Notes: generated from the sequence alone by a model not told the origin. A stretch of 64,000 nucleotides of DNA from Nitrospira sp. CR1.1 (GCA_014055465.1 WIAF01000003.1:248001-312000), one strand, 5' to 3'. Counted from the first letter of the stretch, positions 15,570 to 25,195 are shown. Program-made: numbers and translations.

Positions 15570-17180
15570 ATGAAACCCGCAGGCGGCATATGGCATCCCA
15601 CGTTGGAGGCGGGACAAGCTGAGAGGCTCCACAGCGAGGCCGGTGTTCACATATCGAAATCCAGGAGTACCGGCACGAGTATCGCTCTCAAGCTCGCTGT
15701 TGCCGGTACTCTGCTCAGCCTGCTGGCATTCCCCACCTTCCAAGGCCTCTGGACGGTATGGTCGAGCAGACCGGACGCCTCGCACGGCTTCCTCATTCCA
15801 CTCATTGCCGCTGTCCTCATCCGGCAACGGTGGCCGGAGCTGCGGCGACTCCCCTTCCAACCCTCTCCCGGCCTGGGCATCCCACTCATCCTGCTGTCCC
15901 TGGCCGGCCTTCTTCTCGGCGACGCCGGCGCTGTCGTCAGCCTCAGCGGCCTCTCATTCATCGGACTCACTGCCAGCCTCATCGTGGCGCTATTCGGTTG
16001 GGCCTGGTTCCGGATGCTGGCGTTTCCGTTGGGCTATGCCGTCTTCATGGTGCCGGTCCTTGATTCCGTGACCGAACCGCTACAACCCTATGTTCAGTTC
16101 GTTACCGCCACCATGGCCAGGCTCATGCTCGCGCTCTTGTCCATACCGGTCTTTCAATCAGGCACGCTGCTCCACCTTCCGACCGGAACAGTGGAGGTGG
16201 CGGCGGAATGCAGCGGAATGGGATTCCTGATCTCGATCCTGGCCATCGGCCTCCCGCTTGCGATGATGGGATTGCGGACCTGGCCGATGCGGATCGCACT
16301 GATCGCCACGACGCTCGTCCTCAGCCTCGGCGTGAATTGGATGCGTGTGGCCCTGATCGCTCTGAGCGGCCACCTCTGGGGCTGGTCTGCTAACCTCCAC
16401 GGTCCCCTGCATCTCCTGCATGCCATGTCGGTCTACTGGATCGGTTTGGGCTTTCTGCTTTGCGGACTCTGGGTAGGACGCACAGTGGAACGCAGGATCT
16501 CCTGGCAGCCACAGAAGTCTCGCCTGCTTTCAGGGCAGTCCCTTCCGTTGAATGCCCTCCCGCGCTGGAATCACATCTGGGTTGCCACCTGCCTGTTGAT
16601 GAGCCTGGCGCTCATCCTGCTCTCTGTCCCTTTGATGACGAGCCTCAACGCCTCTACGGATCTCTCTCCATTTCCCGGCACGATCGGGGATTGGATCTGG
16701 GACGATGCCGTACATGGCACCCCGCTCATCGCGGTCGGCCAGGTCGATCAGGAATTACTACGGACCTACCGCAATGCCTCCGGCGACCAAATCCAGCTGC
16801 ACATCGTGTATCTGGCGTCTCAATCACAAGGCAGAGAGTTGATCAACCATCGAACCAGACGCCTCCATCAAGCAGCATCCCGGGTCACCATCGACGCAGG
16901 TGAACCCGCCCTCACAGTAAACCGGACGACATTCGAAGCCTCCCATCGCGCCTACGACCTGGTCTTTTGGTACGAAGAACAGGGCCGGATGTTTACCGAT
17001 CGCCTGTACGCCAAACTCATGGCGGCCATTTCTTCATTGACGGGCGGTGGCTCTGCGGGAGCCCTCGTGTTGATCAGCCGCCCCATCGCCTCGACTCAAC
17101 CGGACACACAGCCAACCGACGACGCGCTCGCCCGCTTCACTCTTCTGGCCCTTCCCATCCTGCAGGCCTATTTGCCATGA
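15570..17180 (+). CDS. Exosortase fused to an EpsI domain
   Basis: A 536-residue membrane protein counted from ATG 15570, which follows the PEP-CTERM gene by 22 bp. The N-terminal 340 residues hold about eight helices with the exosortase catalytic set: Cys214 (VAAECSGMGF), Arg259 (VNWMRVALI) and a His at 281 or 284 (GPLHLLHAMSVYW). The C-terminal part from about 390 is an EpsI-type (DUF3485) periplasmic domain (FPGTIGDWIWDDAV, YLASQSQGRELINH). Exosortases cleave PEP-CTERM proteins at the membrane. The stop overlaps the next start as ATGA. No strong ribosome-binding site is visible, so coupling to upstream translation is likely. Confidence 0.9.
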   Translation: MKPAGGIWHPTLEAGQAERLHSEAGVHISKSRSTGTSIALKLAVAGTLLSLLAFPTFQGLWTVWSSRPDASHGFLIPLIAAVLIRQRWPELRRLPFQPSPGLGIPLILLSLAGLLLGDAGAVVSLSGLSFIGLTASLIVALFGWAWFRMLAFPLGYAVFMVPVLDSVTEPLQPYVQFVTATMARLMLALLSIPVFQSGTLLHLPTGTVEVAAECSGMGFLISILAIGLPLAMMGLRTWPMRIALIATTLVLSLGVNWMRVALIALSGHLWGWSANLHGPLHLLHAMSVYWIGLGFLLCGLWVGRTVERRISWQPQKSRLLSGQSLPLNALPRWNHIWVATCLLMSLALILLSVPLMTSLNASTDLSPFPGTIGDWIWDDAVHGTPLIAVGQVDQELLRTYRNASGDQIQLHIVYLASQSQGRELINHRTRRLHQAASRVTIDAGEPALTVNRTTFEASHRAYDLVFWYEEQGRMFTDRLYAKLMAAISSLTGGGSAGALVLISRPIASTQPDTQPTDDALARFTLLALPILQAYLP

Positions 17181-18304
17181 ATGAGCTTCAGCCCTTGCGG
17201 GTCTCCGTGATCAACAACCTGGACGCCTTCCACGCACTTGCCTCTGAATGGCGCGCCCTTCACGACGGTTCCGATGCCAATTCTCCCTTTCTCACCTGGG
17301 AATGGCTCTACCACTGGACCATCACCTATCTGAGTGACGACCGATTATGGATTCTCTTATTCATGGATTCCGACGATCGATTGCGCGGCATCGCGCCGTT
17401 CTGTGTGCGCCAGAAACGCTACGGGCCATGGGCCACGTATCGGGAGGTGGCCTTCCTGGGAGGCCGAGGCGTAGGCTCCGTCTATCTGGATGTGATCGCC
17501 GCGCGAGGGGACAAACCGTCCGTACTGGCGTGTCTGTGCAACTACCTCTTCCTCGAAGCGTCCACGGAATGGGACATCGTGACCCTCGCGCCAGTCCCCT
17601 CCGAATCCGTCACCGTCGATCTGTTGCAGGAGCAATTCGATATCGCAGGAAAAGTGGCATCGATTATTGGCCACACCTGCTGTCCGACCATGGACCTTCC
17701 CCCCTCCATTGAAACCTACCGGGGAGCCATGCGCCCCAGTCTCCAGCGCTCGCTTCAACGCAAACGTCGCTATCTCGACCAACAAGGCACGGTCACCTAC
17801 CGGAGGACCAGCAGTGACGACGACATTTCTGCGGCACTGGACACGTTCAGCGCACTGCACCAAAAGCGCTGGGCGACGCGTTCACGCCAAGGAGGGGCCT
17901 TTCGAGACAGTCGATTTCGCGCGTTCCACACAGAGATTGCACCATTGTTTCACACGCGAGGCTGGCTCGACATCACCTTCTTATGCCTCAACGGAAGTCC
18001 GGTAGCCGGTATCTACGGCTACTGCCACGACCGTACCTACTATTACTACCTGCCGGGATTCGATCCCGAACCAGCCGCCAAGGGAAGTCCCGGGATGCTC
18101 CTCCTCTCCTATCGCATCGAACAAGCGATTGAAGAAGGCTGTCGACGGTTCGACCTGCTCCAAGGCCCCGCAGGCTACAAGACGACCTGGGCAGACCAGT
18201 CGACCCGCTGCCTCTCCCTTCGCCTCTACAATCGCACCTGGCGCGCGCTGGCCTTGCATGTACTCGAAACGGCCAAGCAGGGCATGAAGATTCTCCTGAG
18301 GTAA
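17177..18304 (+). CDS. FemAB/GNAT-type acyltransferase associated with PEP-CTERM systems
   Basis: A 375-residue soluble protein starting at the ATG that overlaps the exosortase stop (ATGA). The N-terminal part has WRALHDGSDANSPFLTWEWL and LFMDSDDRLRGIAPF, and the C-terminal part YYYLPGFDPEPAAKGSPGML, the pattern of BioF2-like/Acetyltransf_6 proteins that accompany exosortases. The likely role is transfer of an acyl or aminoacyl group during extracellular polymer synthesis. It is followed 4 bp later by a polysaccharide deacetylase. Confidence 0.85.
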   Translation: MNELQPLRVSVINNLDAFHALASEWRALHDGSDANSPFLTWEWLYHWTITYLSDDRLWILLFMDSDDRLRGIAPFCVRQKRYGPWATYREVAFLGGRGVGSVYLDVIAARGDKPSVLACLCNYLFLEASTEWDIVTLAPVPSESVTVDLLQEQFDIAGKVASIIGHTCCPTMDLPPSIETYRGAMRPSLQRSLQRKRRYLDQQGTVTYRRTSSDDDISAALDTFSALHQKRWATRSRQGGAFRDSRFRAFHTEIAPLFHTRGWLDITFLCLNGSPVAGIYGYCHDRTYYYYLPGFDPEPAAKGSPGMLLLSYRIEQAIEEGCRRFDLLQGPAGYKTTWADQSTRCLSLRLYNRTWRALALHVLETAKQGMKILLR

Positions 18305-18308
18305 TGCC

Positions 18309-19373
18309 ATGCGACTCGTGATAACCATCGATGTCGAGGAAGACCAATGGGGGATGCGAAAAGGGCGGTACAGCACAACCGACAACATTCGCCAACTTCC
18401 GCTGCTCAGTAACCTCTTCCAGGAATTCAACATCGTGCCGGCCTACCTCGTGACGTTCCCCGTCCTGAATGACGACGGCGCCGTGGCCATTGTGCGGCAT
18501 GCCTATGATTCCGGGCGTTGCGAAATCGGCATGCATTGCCATGCCTGGACCACCCCGCCGTTCGAGGAGGAGCTCACCCGCTCCAACAGTATGCTCTGCA
18601 ACCTGAATCCTGGGCTGCAGCGAGAAAAACTGTCTCGCCTTTATGAAGCAGTGACGACTCGCCTGAGAACGCGTCCGATCGCCTATCGAGCCGGACGCTG
18701 GGGTTATGGGCGAGACACGGCCCATGTCCTCCAGGATCTGGGCTGCCGCATCGACAGCTCGCTCACCCCCTACACCTCCTGGGCCCGATCCCATGGGCCG
18801 GATTATACGCACGTGACGCCACAGCCCTATCGATTCACTCCCAGCCACATTTTTTCGCCAGCCCCCATCGGCCCACTTTTGGAGGTGCCTGCCACGATCG
18901 GCTTTCTACGGGGGCGATTCGACACCTGCGCCCTGCTAGCCAGACGTCTGGATGCCTATCCCCTTCAACGATTGAAACTCTCCTCCCTGCTGGGACGATT
19001 GGGCATCGCCAGGAAGGCCTGGCTTTCGCCGGAACAGGAGTCAGCCGCACGCATGATCCAATTGGTGAAACAAATGCAGTGGCACGGGTATCCGTTGCTC
19101 AACCTGGTCTTCCACTCCTCAAGTCTCCTGGCCGGCTGCAATCCATTCGTTCGTACCATCGCCCAGCAGAACACCTTCCTGTCGAGATTGCGCCGCTTGT
19201 TGGAGTTCTGCGAACGAGCCGGAATCACCTTCGAGCGCCTCTCTTCGCTCGAGACGCGATTCATGGGAAGGAGGAATTGGGGGGCACCACCACATCTCGC
19301 CTACCCGACAGGACATCGGCCAGGCGTTGAAGACACCCATGGGGCCGGCGAGCCGGGACATCCCGGCAGCTAG
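18309..19373 (+). CDS. Polysaccharide deacetylase family protein (PEP-CTERM associated)
   Basis: A 354-residue NodB-like protein. It begins with the first metal and catalytic motif region MRLVITIDVEEDQW and has GMHCHAW (a variant of the H-S/T-x-x-H metal motif) near residue 79 and AYRAGRWGYG near 122. Such proteins lie with exosortases and act on exopolysaccharide. The C-terminus overlaps the convergent TPR gene by 4 bp. The last 40 residues are Gly/Pro/His-rich and probably not part of the domain. Confidence 0.82.
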   Translation: MRLVITIDVEEDQWGMRKGRYSTTDNIRQLPLLSNLFQEFNIVPAYLVTFPVLNDDGAVAIVRHAYDSGRCEIGMHCHAWTTPPFEEELTRSNSMLCNLNPGLQREKLSRLYEAVTTRLRTRPIAYRAGRWGYGRDTAHVLQDLGCRIDSSLTPYTSWARSHGPDYTHVTPQPYRFTPSHIFSPAPIGPLLEVPATIGFLRGRFDTCALLARRLDAYPLQRLKLSSLLGRLGIARKAWLSPEQESAARMIQLVKQMQWHGYPLLNLVFHSSSLLAGCNPFVRTIAQQNTFLSRLRRLLEFCERAGITFERLSSLETRFMGRRNWGAPPHLAYPTGHRPGVEDTHGAGEPGHPGS

Positions 19374-21547
19374 TTCTTCAACGATGCCAAGGTCTCTTGC
19401 GCATCACGAACCCCGGGAAACTGAGCGCTAAGCGAGAGGGCGGATGCGAGTTCCTTTTCGGCCAGGACCTTCTCCCCCCGCCTGGCCAACAACATGCCAT
19501 AGTGATACCGCACCACCGGACTGTCTTCCAATCGCTCCGCGGCTTTCGCCAACAGAGGAGCGGCTTTCTCCCACAATTCTTTTTTGTAGTAGATCCATCC
19601 CAGGGTATCCATGATGAACGGCGCCGCCGGAGCCACTTCGCGGGCTCGAATGGCATAGTGCAACGCCTCATCGAGCTCTCCCTGCTCCATGAGATTGACT
19701 GCCAGATTATTCGCCGCAACCGGGTTGGGACTCACGCCGGAAAGCGCTTTCCGATAGTACTGATTCGCTTCGTCGGTCTTCGCCTGGGACAACAGGAGCA
19801 TGCCGAGCGCTGTCAATGCGTCCTCAAACTGTCCATCTTTGGCGAGCGCCTGCCGCAACCTCAATTCCGCGTCCTGCGGTTTCTGCTGAGCCACATCCAA
19901 TTGTGCCAGTTCATAGTCGGGGCCGGCTGCATTCGGCATCAGCGCGCTGACTGTTCGCCAGGCCGCTCGCGCTTTATCAAGCTGCCCTCGCGCACGATGG
20001 TATCGAGCCGCGACCTCCAATCGGCGAGGATCCTGCGGCGCTTCCCGCACGGCGTTGTTCACGAGCTGATCGGCCCGTTGTCCCTGGTCCGCCGCGACCA
20101 TGACAGACAAATATTCCATCCAGAGGCTGACGTTGTCCTTATCACGCGCCACCGCTTGCGCATACCAGGTCACCGCCTTGGCAGTGAGCCCCTGCCGCTG
20201 GGCCAATTGCCCCAGCTTTCGATACCCGATCGGGTTTGCCGGCGCCTGGTGGCAGATCGCTTGATAGATCGCCTCCGCTTCGTTCCAATGATCCTGCCCC
20301 ATCTGCGCGTCGCCATAGATCAGCGCAGCCTCGAGGTGTCCGGGATTCCGTCGGAGCACCTCCAACGATTCCCCCGCCGCCCTCTCATACCGCTCCTGCT
20401 GCACGTAGAGTCCGGCGAGCGCGAGATGACCGGCGGGGTTGTCGGGATCGAGACGCACGGCCTTTTCCAGCAGCGCCTCTCCCTTTCCCGCATGGCCTTC
20501 GAGCAGTTCCAATCGCCCCAGCCAGAGATGCGGCCCTGCCTTGACCTCTTGCATGGTCATCGCCTGGGAGAGCAGGCTGCGGGCCTCTGCCCACCGCTGG
20601 TCAACCATCGCGAGCCGCCCCTGAAGGTAGAGCGTGACGGCATCCGGAGAGGCCTGACTGGCCAGTTCTCCGATCACGACACGGGCCTCGTTCGCTCGGC
20701 CGATCTCAAGCAGAAGTTCCGCCAACAAGGCCCGGCCTTTGCTCGAACCCAGCGCACGGATCACATCCTGCAGTTCACGCAGTGCGCGGTCCTGCCGCCC
20801 GTGCGCCAAATGCTGCACCACCAGGCTCAACCGCGCCGGCTCGCTGTCATGGGCTAATTCCACGGCGCGATCAAACTCGCGTTCGCCGGTGTCCCGGTCG
20901 CCCGCGGCCAAAAAATAATTGCCGCGCGCCAGATGCACGTCGATGGAATCTGGATGCCGCTCCAATGCCAGTTGATACCACAGCGAGGCCCGAATCAGGT
21001 CGTGCATCAACATCGCCACATTGCCGGCGGCCAGCATAGGTTCCAGGGACCGCTCATCACGCACATGGGCCTGCTCGAACTGATCGAGGGCTTTCGCCAG
21101 GTCTCCCGCCTGCAGCGCGAGTTCCCCTTGCAGGATATATCCGGCTGCGTGATGAGGCTGTGTGGCTATCAACTCCTTCGCCATGCGTGCAACCTCGTCC
21201 TTCTTGGCTGAAGTCAGATAGAGCCGACCCAACAGCAGCCGAGCGGCGGCATGTCCGGGCTCACGCTGTAACACCGCGCGCAGTTCGGTGAATGTTCGAT
21301 CGTAATCCGCCGCGTGCAGACTGGCCTGAACCAATTTCCACCTGATCGCCGTGTCGTCCTGAGCATGTTGCACGGCGTTGAGATACTCAATGGTCGCCTC
21401 CCGGAACTGATGTTGTTCGACGGCCCGATCGCCGCGCAGCTGGTAGGCCGCCGCCTGTTCCGGATCGGATTGACCACAAGCCGCCAGGAGACCGGCCACG
21501 AGCGCCCCGAGCAGCGCCCCAGACCATCTCGTTCGGCATCTCTCCAT
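19370..21547 (-). CDS. PrsT-like TPR lipoprotein
   Basis: Starting from the ATG at 21547 that overlaps the preceding stop as TGATG, the protein has 725 residues. A signal peptide ends in a lipobox (LLAACGQS, Cys24). The rest is a run of tetratricopeptide repeats (for example AAAYQLRGDRAVEQHQFREA, PAGHLALAGLYVQQERYERA, PVAANNLAVNLMEQGELDEA), as in PEP-CTERM system TPR lipoproteins. It would be a periplasmic scaffold for export or surface assembly. It is the last gene of the ABC/TonB operon yet convergent with the exosortase operon, joining the two systems. Confidence 0.85.
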   Translation of the reverse strand: MERCRTRWSGALLGALVAGLLAACGQSDPEQAAAYQLRGDRAVEQHQFREATIEYLNAVQHAQDDTAIRWKLVQASLHAADYDRTFTELRAVLQREPGHAAARLLLGRLYLTSAKKDEVARMAKELIATQPHHAAGYILQGELALQAGDLAKALDQFEQAHVRDERSLEPMLAAGNVAMLMHDLIRASLWYQLALERHPDSIDVHLARGNYFLAAGDRDTGEREFDRAVELAHDSEPARLSLVVQHLAHGRQDRALRELQDVIRALGSSKGRALLAELLLEIGRANEARVVIGELASQASPDAVTLYLQGRLAMVDQRWAEARSLLSQAMTMQEVKAGPHLWLGRLELLEGHAGKGEALLEKAVRLDPDNPAGHLALAGLYVQQERYERAAGESLEVLRRNPGHLEAALIYGDAQMGQDHWNEAEAIYQAICHQAPANPIGYRKLGQLAQRQGLTAKAVTWYAQAVARDKDNVSLWMEYLSVMVAADQGQRADQLVNNAVREAPQDPRRLEVAARYHRARGQLDKARAAWRTVSALMPNAAGPDYELAQLDVAQQKPQDAELRLRQALAKDGQFEDALTALGMLLLSQAKTDEANQYYRKALSGVSPNPVAANNLAVNLMEQGELDEALHYAIRAREVAPAAPFIMDTLGWIYYKKELWEKAAPLLAKAAERLEDSPVVRYHYGMLLARRGEKVLAEKELASALSLSAQFPGVRDAQETLASLKN

Positions 21548-22359
21548 CAGAGCACTGAAGCTTCCGGTCGTTTCCCCGCTCCCGCAGGCACACAACACCT
21601 GATCCCGCCCTCCTGGGTGAGAATGTTGACCTCCACGCCGTACAGCAGATGCAGACGATCCCTCGTCATCGCTTCGTCGGGACTCCCCTGCGCCAAGACT
21701 TTTCCCTGATGCATCAGCACCACGGCATCGGACGACAGAAACGCATGATCCGGGAAGTGCGTGGATTTCAACACCGTGAATCCCTCCTCGGCCAAGGCGC
21801 GGACTTCCCGCAACAAGCGCAGCTGATTGCCGTAGTCCAGTCCGCTCACTGGTTCATCCATCACCAGAATGGCGGCCCCTTGCGCCACGGCCCTGGCGAT
21901 CAATGCCAGTTGCCGCTCCCCGCCGCTGATCTCCGTATAGATTCGGTCGGCCAGGTGGGCGATCCCGACCCGTTCCATGGCGCCGTGAGCCAATCGACGC
22001 TCGTGTGCCGAATAGGTCTGTTGAAACAGGTGCCGCTGCGCGAAGCGGCCCATCAACACCACATCCCGCACGCGATAGGGAAACGACAGGGTATGAGCCT
22101 GCGGCACATAGGCCATTCTGCGCGCCCGTTCCCGGATGCTCAGCCGACTGACTTCGCAGCCATCGAGCCATACGCGCCCTCCTTGCGGGCGCAGCAGCCC
22201 CAACATGATTTTGATGAGCGTGCTCTTTCCACATCCGTTGGGACCCAGCAGAGAGAGAACCCGCCCCCGTGGAGCAGACAACGACACTCCATCCAGCACG
22301 AGGCGCTGCCCGTAGGAAAAGGTCACACCATGCGCCTCCAAGGCGGTCATGTCAGCCAT
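21547..22359 (-). CDS. FecE/MolC-type ABC transporter ATP-binding protein
   Basis: A 270-residue ATPase: Walker A GPNGCGKST at 39-47, signature ISGGERQ at 144-150, Walker B ILVMDEP at 164-170, H-loop His201. The type II importer family covers iron-siderophore, haem, cobalamin and molybdate/tungstate (MolC of Haemophilus). Local context rich in Mod genes favours molybdate or tungstate, but substrate cannot be read from the ATPase. Overlaps the permease gene by 13 bp and the TPR gene by one base, so the three are translationally coupled. Confidence 0.9.
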   Translation of the reverse strand: MADMTALEAHGVTFSYGQRLVLDGVSLSAPRGRVLSLLGPNGCGKSTLIKIMLGLLRPQGGRVWLDGCEVSRLSIRERARRMAYVPQAHTLSFPYRVRDVVLMGRFAQRHLFQQTYSAHERRLAHGAMERVGIAHLADRIYTEISGGERQLALIARAVAQGAAILVMDEPVSGLDYGNQLRLLREVRALAEEGFTVLKSTHFPDHAFLSSDAVVLMHQGKVLAQGSPDEAMTRDRLHLLYGVEVNILTQEGGIRCCVPAGAGKRPEASVL

Positions 22360-23408
22360 CCCGCACGGCCCCGCCGTAAGACGGCAATGAAGAGCGGAAT
22401 GCCGATCAGTTCCGTTGCCACGCCGATCGGAATTTCCGTGCTGAACGAAACTCTCGCGAGATCATCGACGACCAGTAGAAACGCCGCTCCCAGGAGCGCG
22501 CTGCTCGGAAGCAACAGACGATTGTCCGGGCCAACCAGCAGACGCGCCACGTGAGGAATGACCAATCCGATCCAGACAATCATTCCGGCCATGCTGACTG
22601 TCAAGGCGCTCACGAACGTCGCCGCCAGAATCACGGCGCTCCGCACGACCGGCACATTCACGCCCAGCGTCAACGCTTCCTCATCTCCCATGCTGAGCGC
22701 ATTCAGCGCCTTCCCGAGGAGCATCAGGATCGCGATCCCGGCCACGATGGGCACAGACAGTGCGAACACCGTCGTGGTATCGACCGCCGAAAGCCGCCCC
22801 ATCAGCCAGAACACAATGGCAGGAAGCTGGTTATATGGATCAGCCAACGCCTTCACCACGGATAACAGCGACGTAAACAACCCGGTGCTGATGATGCCTC
22901 CGAGTACCAGCATGAGCAGCGACTCAGCCTGATAGATACGCGCCAGTCCAAGTGAGAGGAAGACCGCCGCCAAGCCACCGGCGAAGGCTCCCACCTGTAC
23001 CAGAATCCACCGCTCTGCCAGCAGCATGGCCACCGCCGCGCCGAACGAGGCGCCGGCCAACACTCCGAGGAGCCCCGGTGAGACCAGCGGGTTTCTGAAC
23101 ATGGCCTGAAATGCCGCGCCCGAGACCGACAAGCCGGCGCCGATCAGAATCGCCGCCACCACTCGCGGAAGCCGCACATGGAAGATGACGTTTTTGAGTT
23201 CGTCAAAACGTCCCGGCTCGATGAGCGGGACATCTGATGTGAGCGAGAACACAAAGCGGACCAGTTCACTTGCGGAGATCCCATAGCGCCCGATGCCCAA
23301 TGACAGTATGGCGAGTCCCGCGAGGCAGAGCAGCGAGCCCAGGAACCACAGAGGGCCGGCTGCAGGAGCGAACCACCGCGCCCCCCGCGAAATGAGACCG
23401 ACTTCCAT
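22347..23408 (-). CDS. FecCD/MolB-type ABC transporter permease
   Basis: A 353-residue integral membrane protein with about ten helices. Family segments include AGLSVSGAAFQAMFRNPLVS, the SPGLLGVLAGASFGAA stretch and LVIPHVARLLVGPDNRLLLP. It is the BtuC/FecCD/MolB class, which partners with the ATPase encoded just downstream. The ATG follows the tonB stop without a gap. The substrate is probably the complex taken up by the TonB-dependent receptor. Confidence 0.92.
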   Translation of the reverse strand: MEVGLISRGARWFAPAAGPLWFLGSLLCLAGLAILSLGIGRYGISASELVRFVFSLTSDVPLIEPGRFDELKNVIFHVRLPRVVAAILIGAGLSVSGAAFQAMFRNPLVSPGLLGVLAGASFGAAVAMLLAERWILVQVGAFAGGLAAVFLSLGLARIYQAESLLMLVLGGIISTGLFTSLLSVVKALADPYNQLPAIVFWLMGRLSAVDTTTVFALSVPIVAGIAILMLLGKALNALSMGDEEALTLGVNVPVVRSAVILAATFVSALTVSMAGMIVWIGLVIPHVARLLVGPDNRLLLPSSALLGAAFLLVVDDLARVSFSTEIPIGVATELIGIPLFIAVLRRGRAGWLT

Positions 23409-24491
23409 TCAACGAATCCCGTAGCTGATGGGAATCCGTAACGTCACCTGAGGCGCTCCGAGTTGGTGTTTCAGGGGAACAGGGGAAAGGCGTCTCAGCA
23501 ATTCCAATGATTCACGATCCAGCAGCTCATGCCCGGAACTCTCCACCACCGCCAACTCCAGAAGGTGGCCGTCCGCACGGATGACTGCCCGCACCACCAC
23601 ACGGCCCTCCCACCGGTTGTCGAGCGCAAACTGCGGATAGCGTTTCATCCGCTCGATCTGCGCCATCACATCTGTCTTCAGCCACCCGTAATGAGGACGA
23701 ACCGGCCCCACCGACTGAACTTCGGCGACGACGGGTTCACTCCGCTTCGTATCGACCTGTTGAACCTGCACCGACTCTACCGCCGCGCGCACATCCTGTA
23801 CGGGCTCCCCATGCCGAATCGAGGCGTCAGTGGTTTTGATCGACCCCTTGTCCTGCACCTCTGCCTTTGCCCGTTGATCATCCGGCAGGCCTTCGCGGGA
23901 TGAGACTGCTGGAGAAGATGAGACTGTTGGAGGAGTGGAAACCGGCACGGCGACCGCTCGTACGGACGCCTCGGTGGTTTCGACGGAGGTCTGCGTCCGC
24001 TCCTGCGCGAACGCCCGCGCGTGTCGAATTTCTCCGGCCGATTGTATGACGGCTGCAGCCCGCTCCACGGCGGGGGTGCGCTCTGTCGGCGCATCCCGGC
24101 TCACGACCCGGGACTCTACGGGCGGGAGCGTGCGTGGCTGCATCGTGCGTACCTGCGCCATCGCACGCTGGACCGGCCGTCTGTCAACCACCGTCTCGGA
24201 CGTTCTGGCGACGGGGACGGGAGAAGACTGCGATGGCAGCGATGATGCGGCAGGCGCAGACGGACTCGACTCCGGGGGAGGCGGATCAACCATGGTCACC
24301 TCCCAATGAAACGGGTCGGGCGGAACTGCCGGTCGAACATCGATGCGTATCATGATCACCGCGGCGATAAGAGCCAGGTGTAGCAGCAGGGATATTCCCC
24401 AGGCCTGCCACTGCACCTTCAGAACCGAAGGGGACACAACTGTCGCCCTGCCACACTCAAGGCGAGAACTCTGAGGTGCAATGTATTCCAT
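23409..24491 (-). CDS. tonB: TonB energy transducer
   Basis: A 360-residue protein with a cytoplasmic N-terminus, one transmembrane helix (about 32-49, SLLLHLALIAAVIMI, with the His of the TonB family), a Pro/Ser/Val-rich periplasmic spacer and a C-terminal TonB domain (about 270-360; YPQFALDNRWEGRVVVRAVI, LRIPISYGIR). It couples proton motive force to outer-membrane receptors. No exbB/exbD is in the window. Being embedded in the ABC operon suggests it is dedicated to the receptor at 10878. Confidence 0.9.
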   Translation of the reverse strand: MEYIAPQSSRLECGRATVVSPSVLKVQWQAWGISLLLHLALIAAVIMIRIDVRPAVPPDPFHWEVTMVDPPPPESSPSAPAASSLPSQSSPVPVARTSETVVDRRPVQRAMAQVRTMQPRTLPPVESRVVSRDAPTERTPAVERAAAVIQSAGEIRHARAFAQERTQTSVETTEASVRAVAVPVSTPPTVSSSPAVSSREGLPDDQRAKAEVQDKGSIKTTDASIRHGEPVQDVRAAVESVQVQQVDTKRSEPVVAEVQSVGPVRPHYGWLKTDVMAQIERMKRYPQFALDNRWEGRVVVRAVIRADGHLLELAVVESSGHELLDRESLELLRRLSPVPLKHQLGAPQVTLRIPISYGIR

Positions 24492-24640
24492 TCGAACAAA
24501 CCATCAAAAAAGCGAGTCTGTTCCAGAGGCCCCCACACCAATGGAAAGGCAGGGATCCTGTGAGGGCTCCCTGCCAGTCGGGAACGGTGATGGAGTCAGG
24601 CATCTCCGTTCGCGGGGTCGCATTGCGCGACAGGGGCTCA

Positions 24641-25192
24641 TCAATTCGTGCGTGTCGATTCACCCGGTGTGTTAATCGGCTGATTCTCGCGTATCGGTTT
24701 GTCCGGCTTCGGCGGTTCCGCCACTGCCGGCTGCCCGGCCCCTGATGCCTGCACCGGCGGAGCCTGCCTTTGCTCCATTTCCCCGATCGAATCACCCAAC
24801 CGCTTCAAGCGCTGCTGAAGATCGGCCTGTTCCGTCCTCAAGGCATGCAGGATCGCGTCGCGGAGCGCGCGATTGGTGTCCTGGGTCGATGCGCGCTCCT
24901 TGATGGCATACTCCTGGCGAACGTGCAGATCCTGTATTCGTTTCGAGAGAGCCGCAAGATGCTGTTCCTGATTCTTGAGGTCAGTCGCAAACCGCGCGTG
25001 CGAGTCGTCGAACGCCTTCCTGGAAGCCTCCGCCTTCGCCATGGCCCGATCGTAGGTGGCGCGGGTCTCCTGCAGTTCCTTTTGTAAATCCTGCCGGACA
25101 GTCGTGACCTCTTGAGAACTTGTGCATCCTGTCAACAAGCAACCGATGGACAGCCATTGAACAAACCCGGGTCTCAACGCGTTGATAGTCAT
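24641..25192 (-). CDS. Coiled-coil lipoprotein
   Basis: A 183-residue lipoprotein: signal peptide with lipobox CLLTGC (Cys about 23), then a long heptad-like helix from about 35 to 140 (VRQDLQKELQETRATYDRAM, NQEQHLAALSKRIQDLHVRQ), and a Pro-rich disordered tail. No enzyme motif. Its length and rod shape suit a spacer that spans periplasm near TonB. It begins 3 bp after the TOBE-like gene and 149 bp separate it from tonB. Confidence 0.75.
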   Translation of the reverse strand: MTINALRPGFVQWLSIGCLLTGCTSSQEVTTVRQDLQKELQETRATYDRAMAKAEASRKAFDDSHARFATDLKNQEQHLAALSKRIQDLHVRQEYAIKERASTQDTNRALRDAILHALRTEQADLQQRLKRLGDSIGEMEQRQAPPVQASGAGQPAVAEPPKPDKPIRENQPINTPGESTRTN

Positions 25193-25195
25193 CGC

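Noticed and set aside
19397-20857. 486-codon open frame on the plus strand
   Set aside because: Antisense to the TPR lipoprotein and lacking any motif; high GC third-position bias creates such frames.
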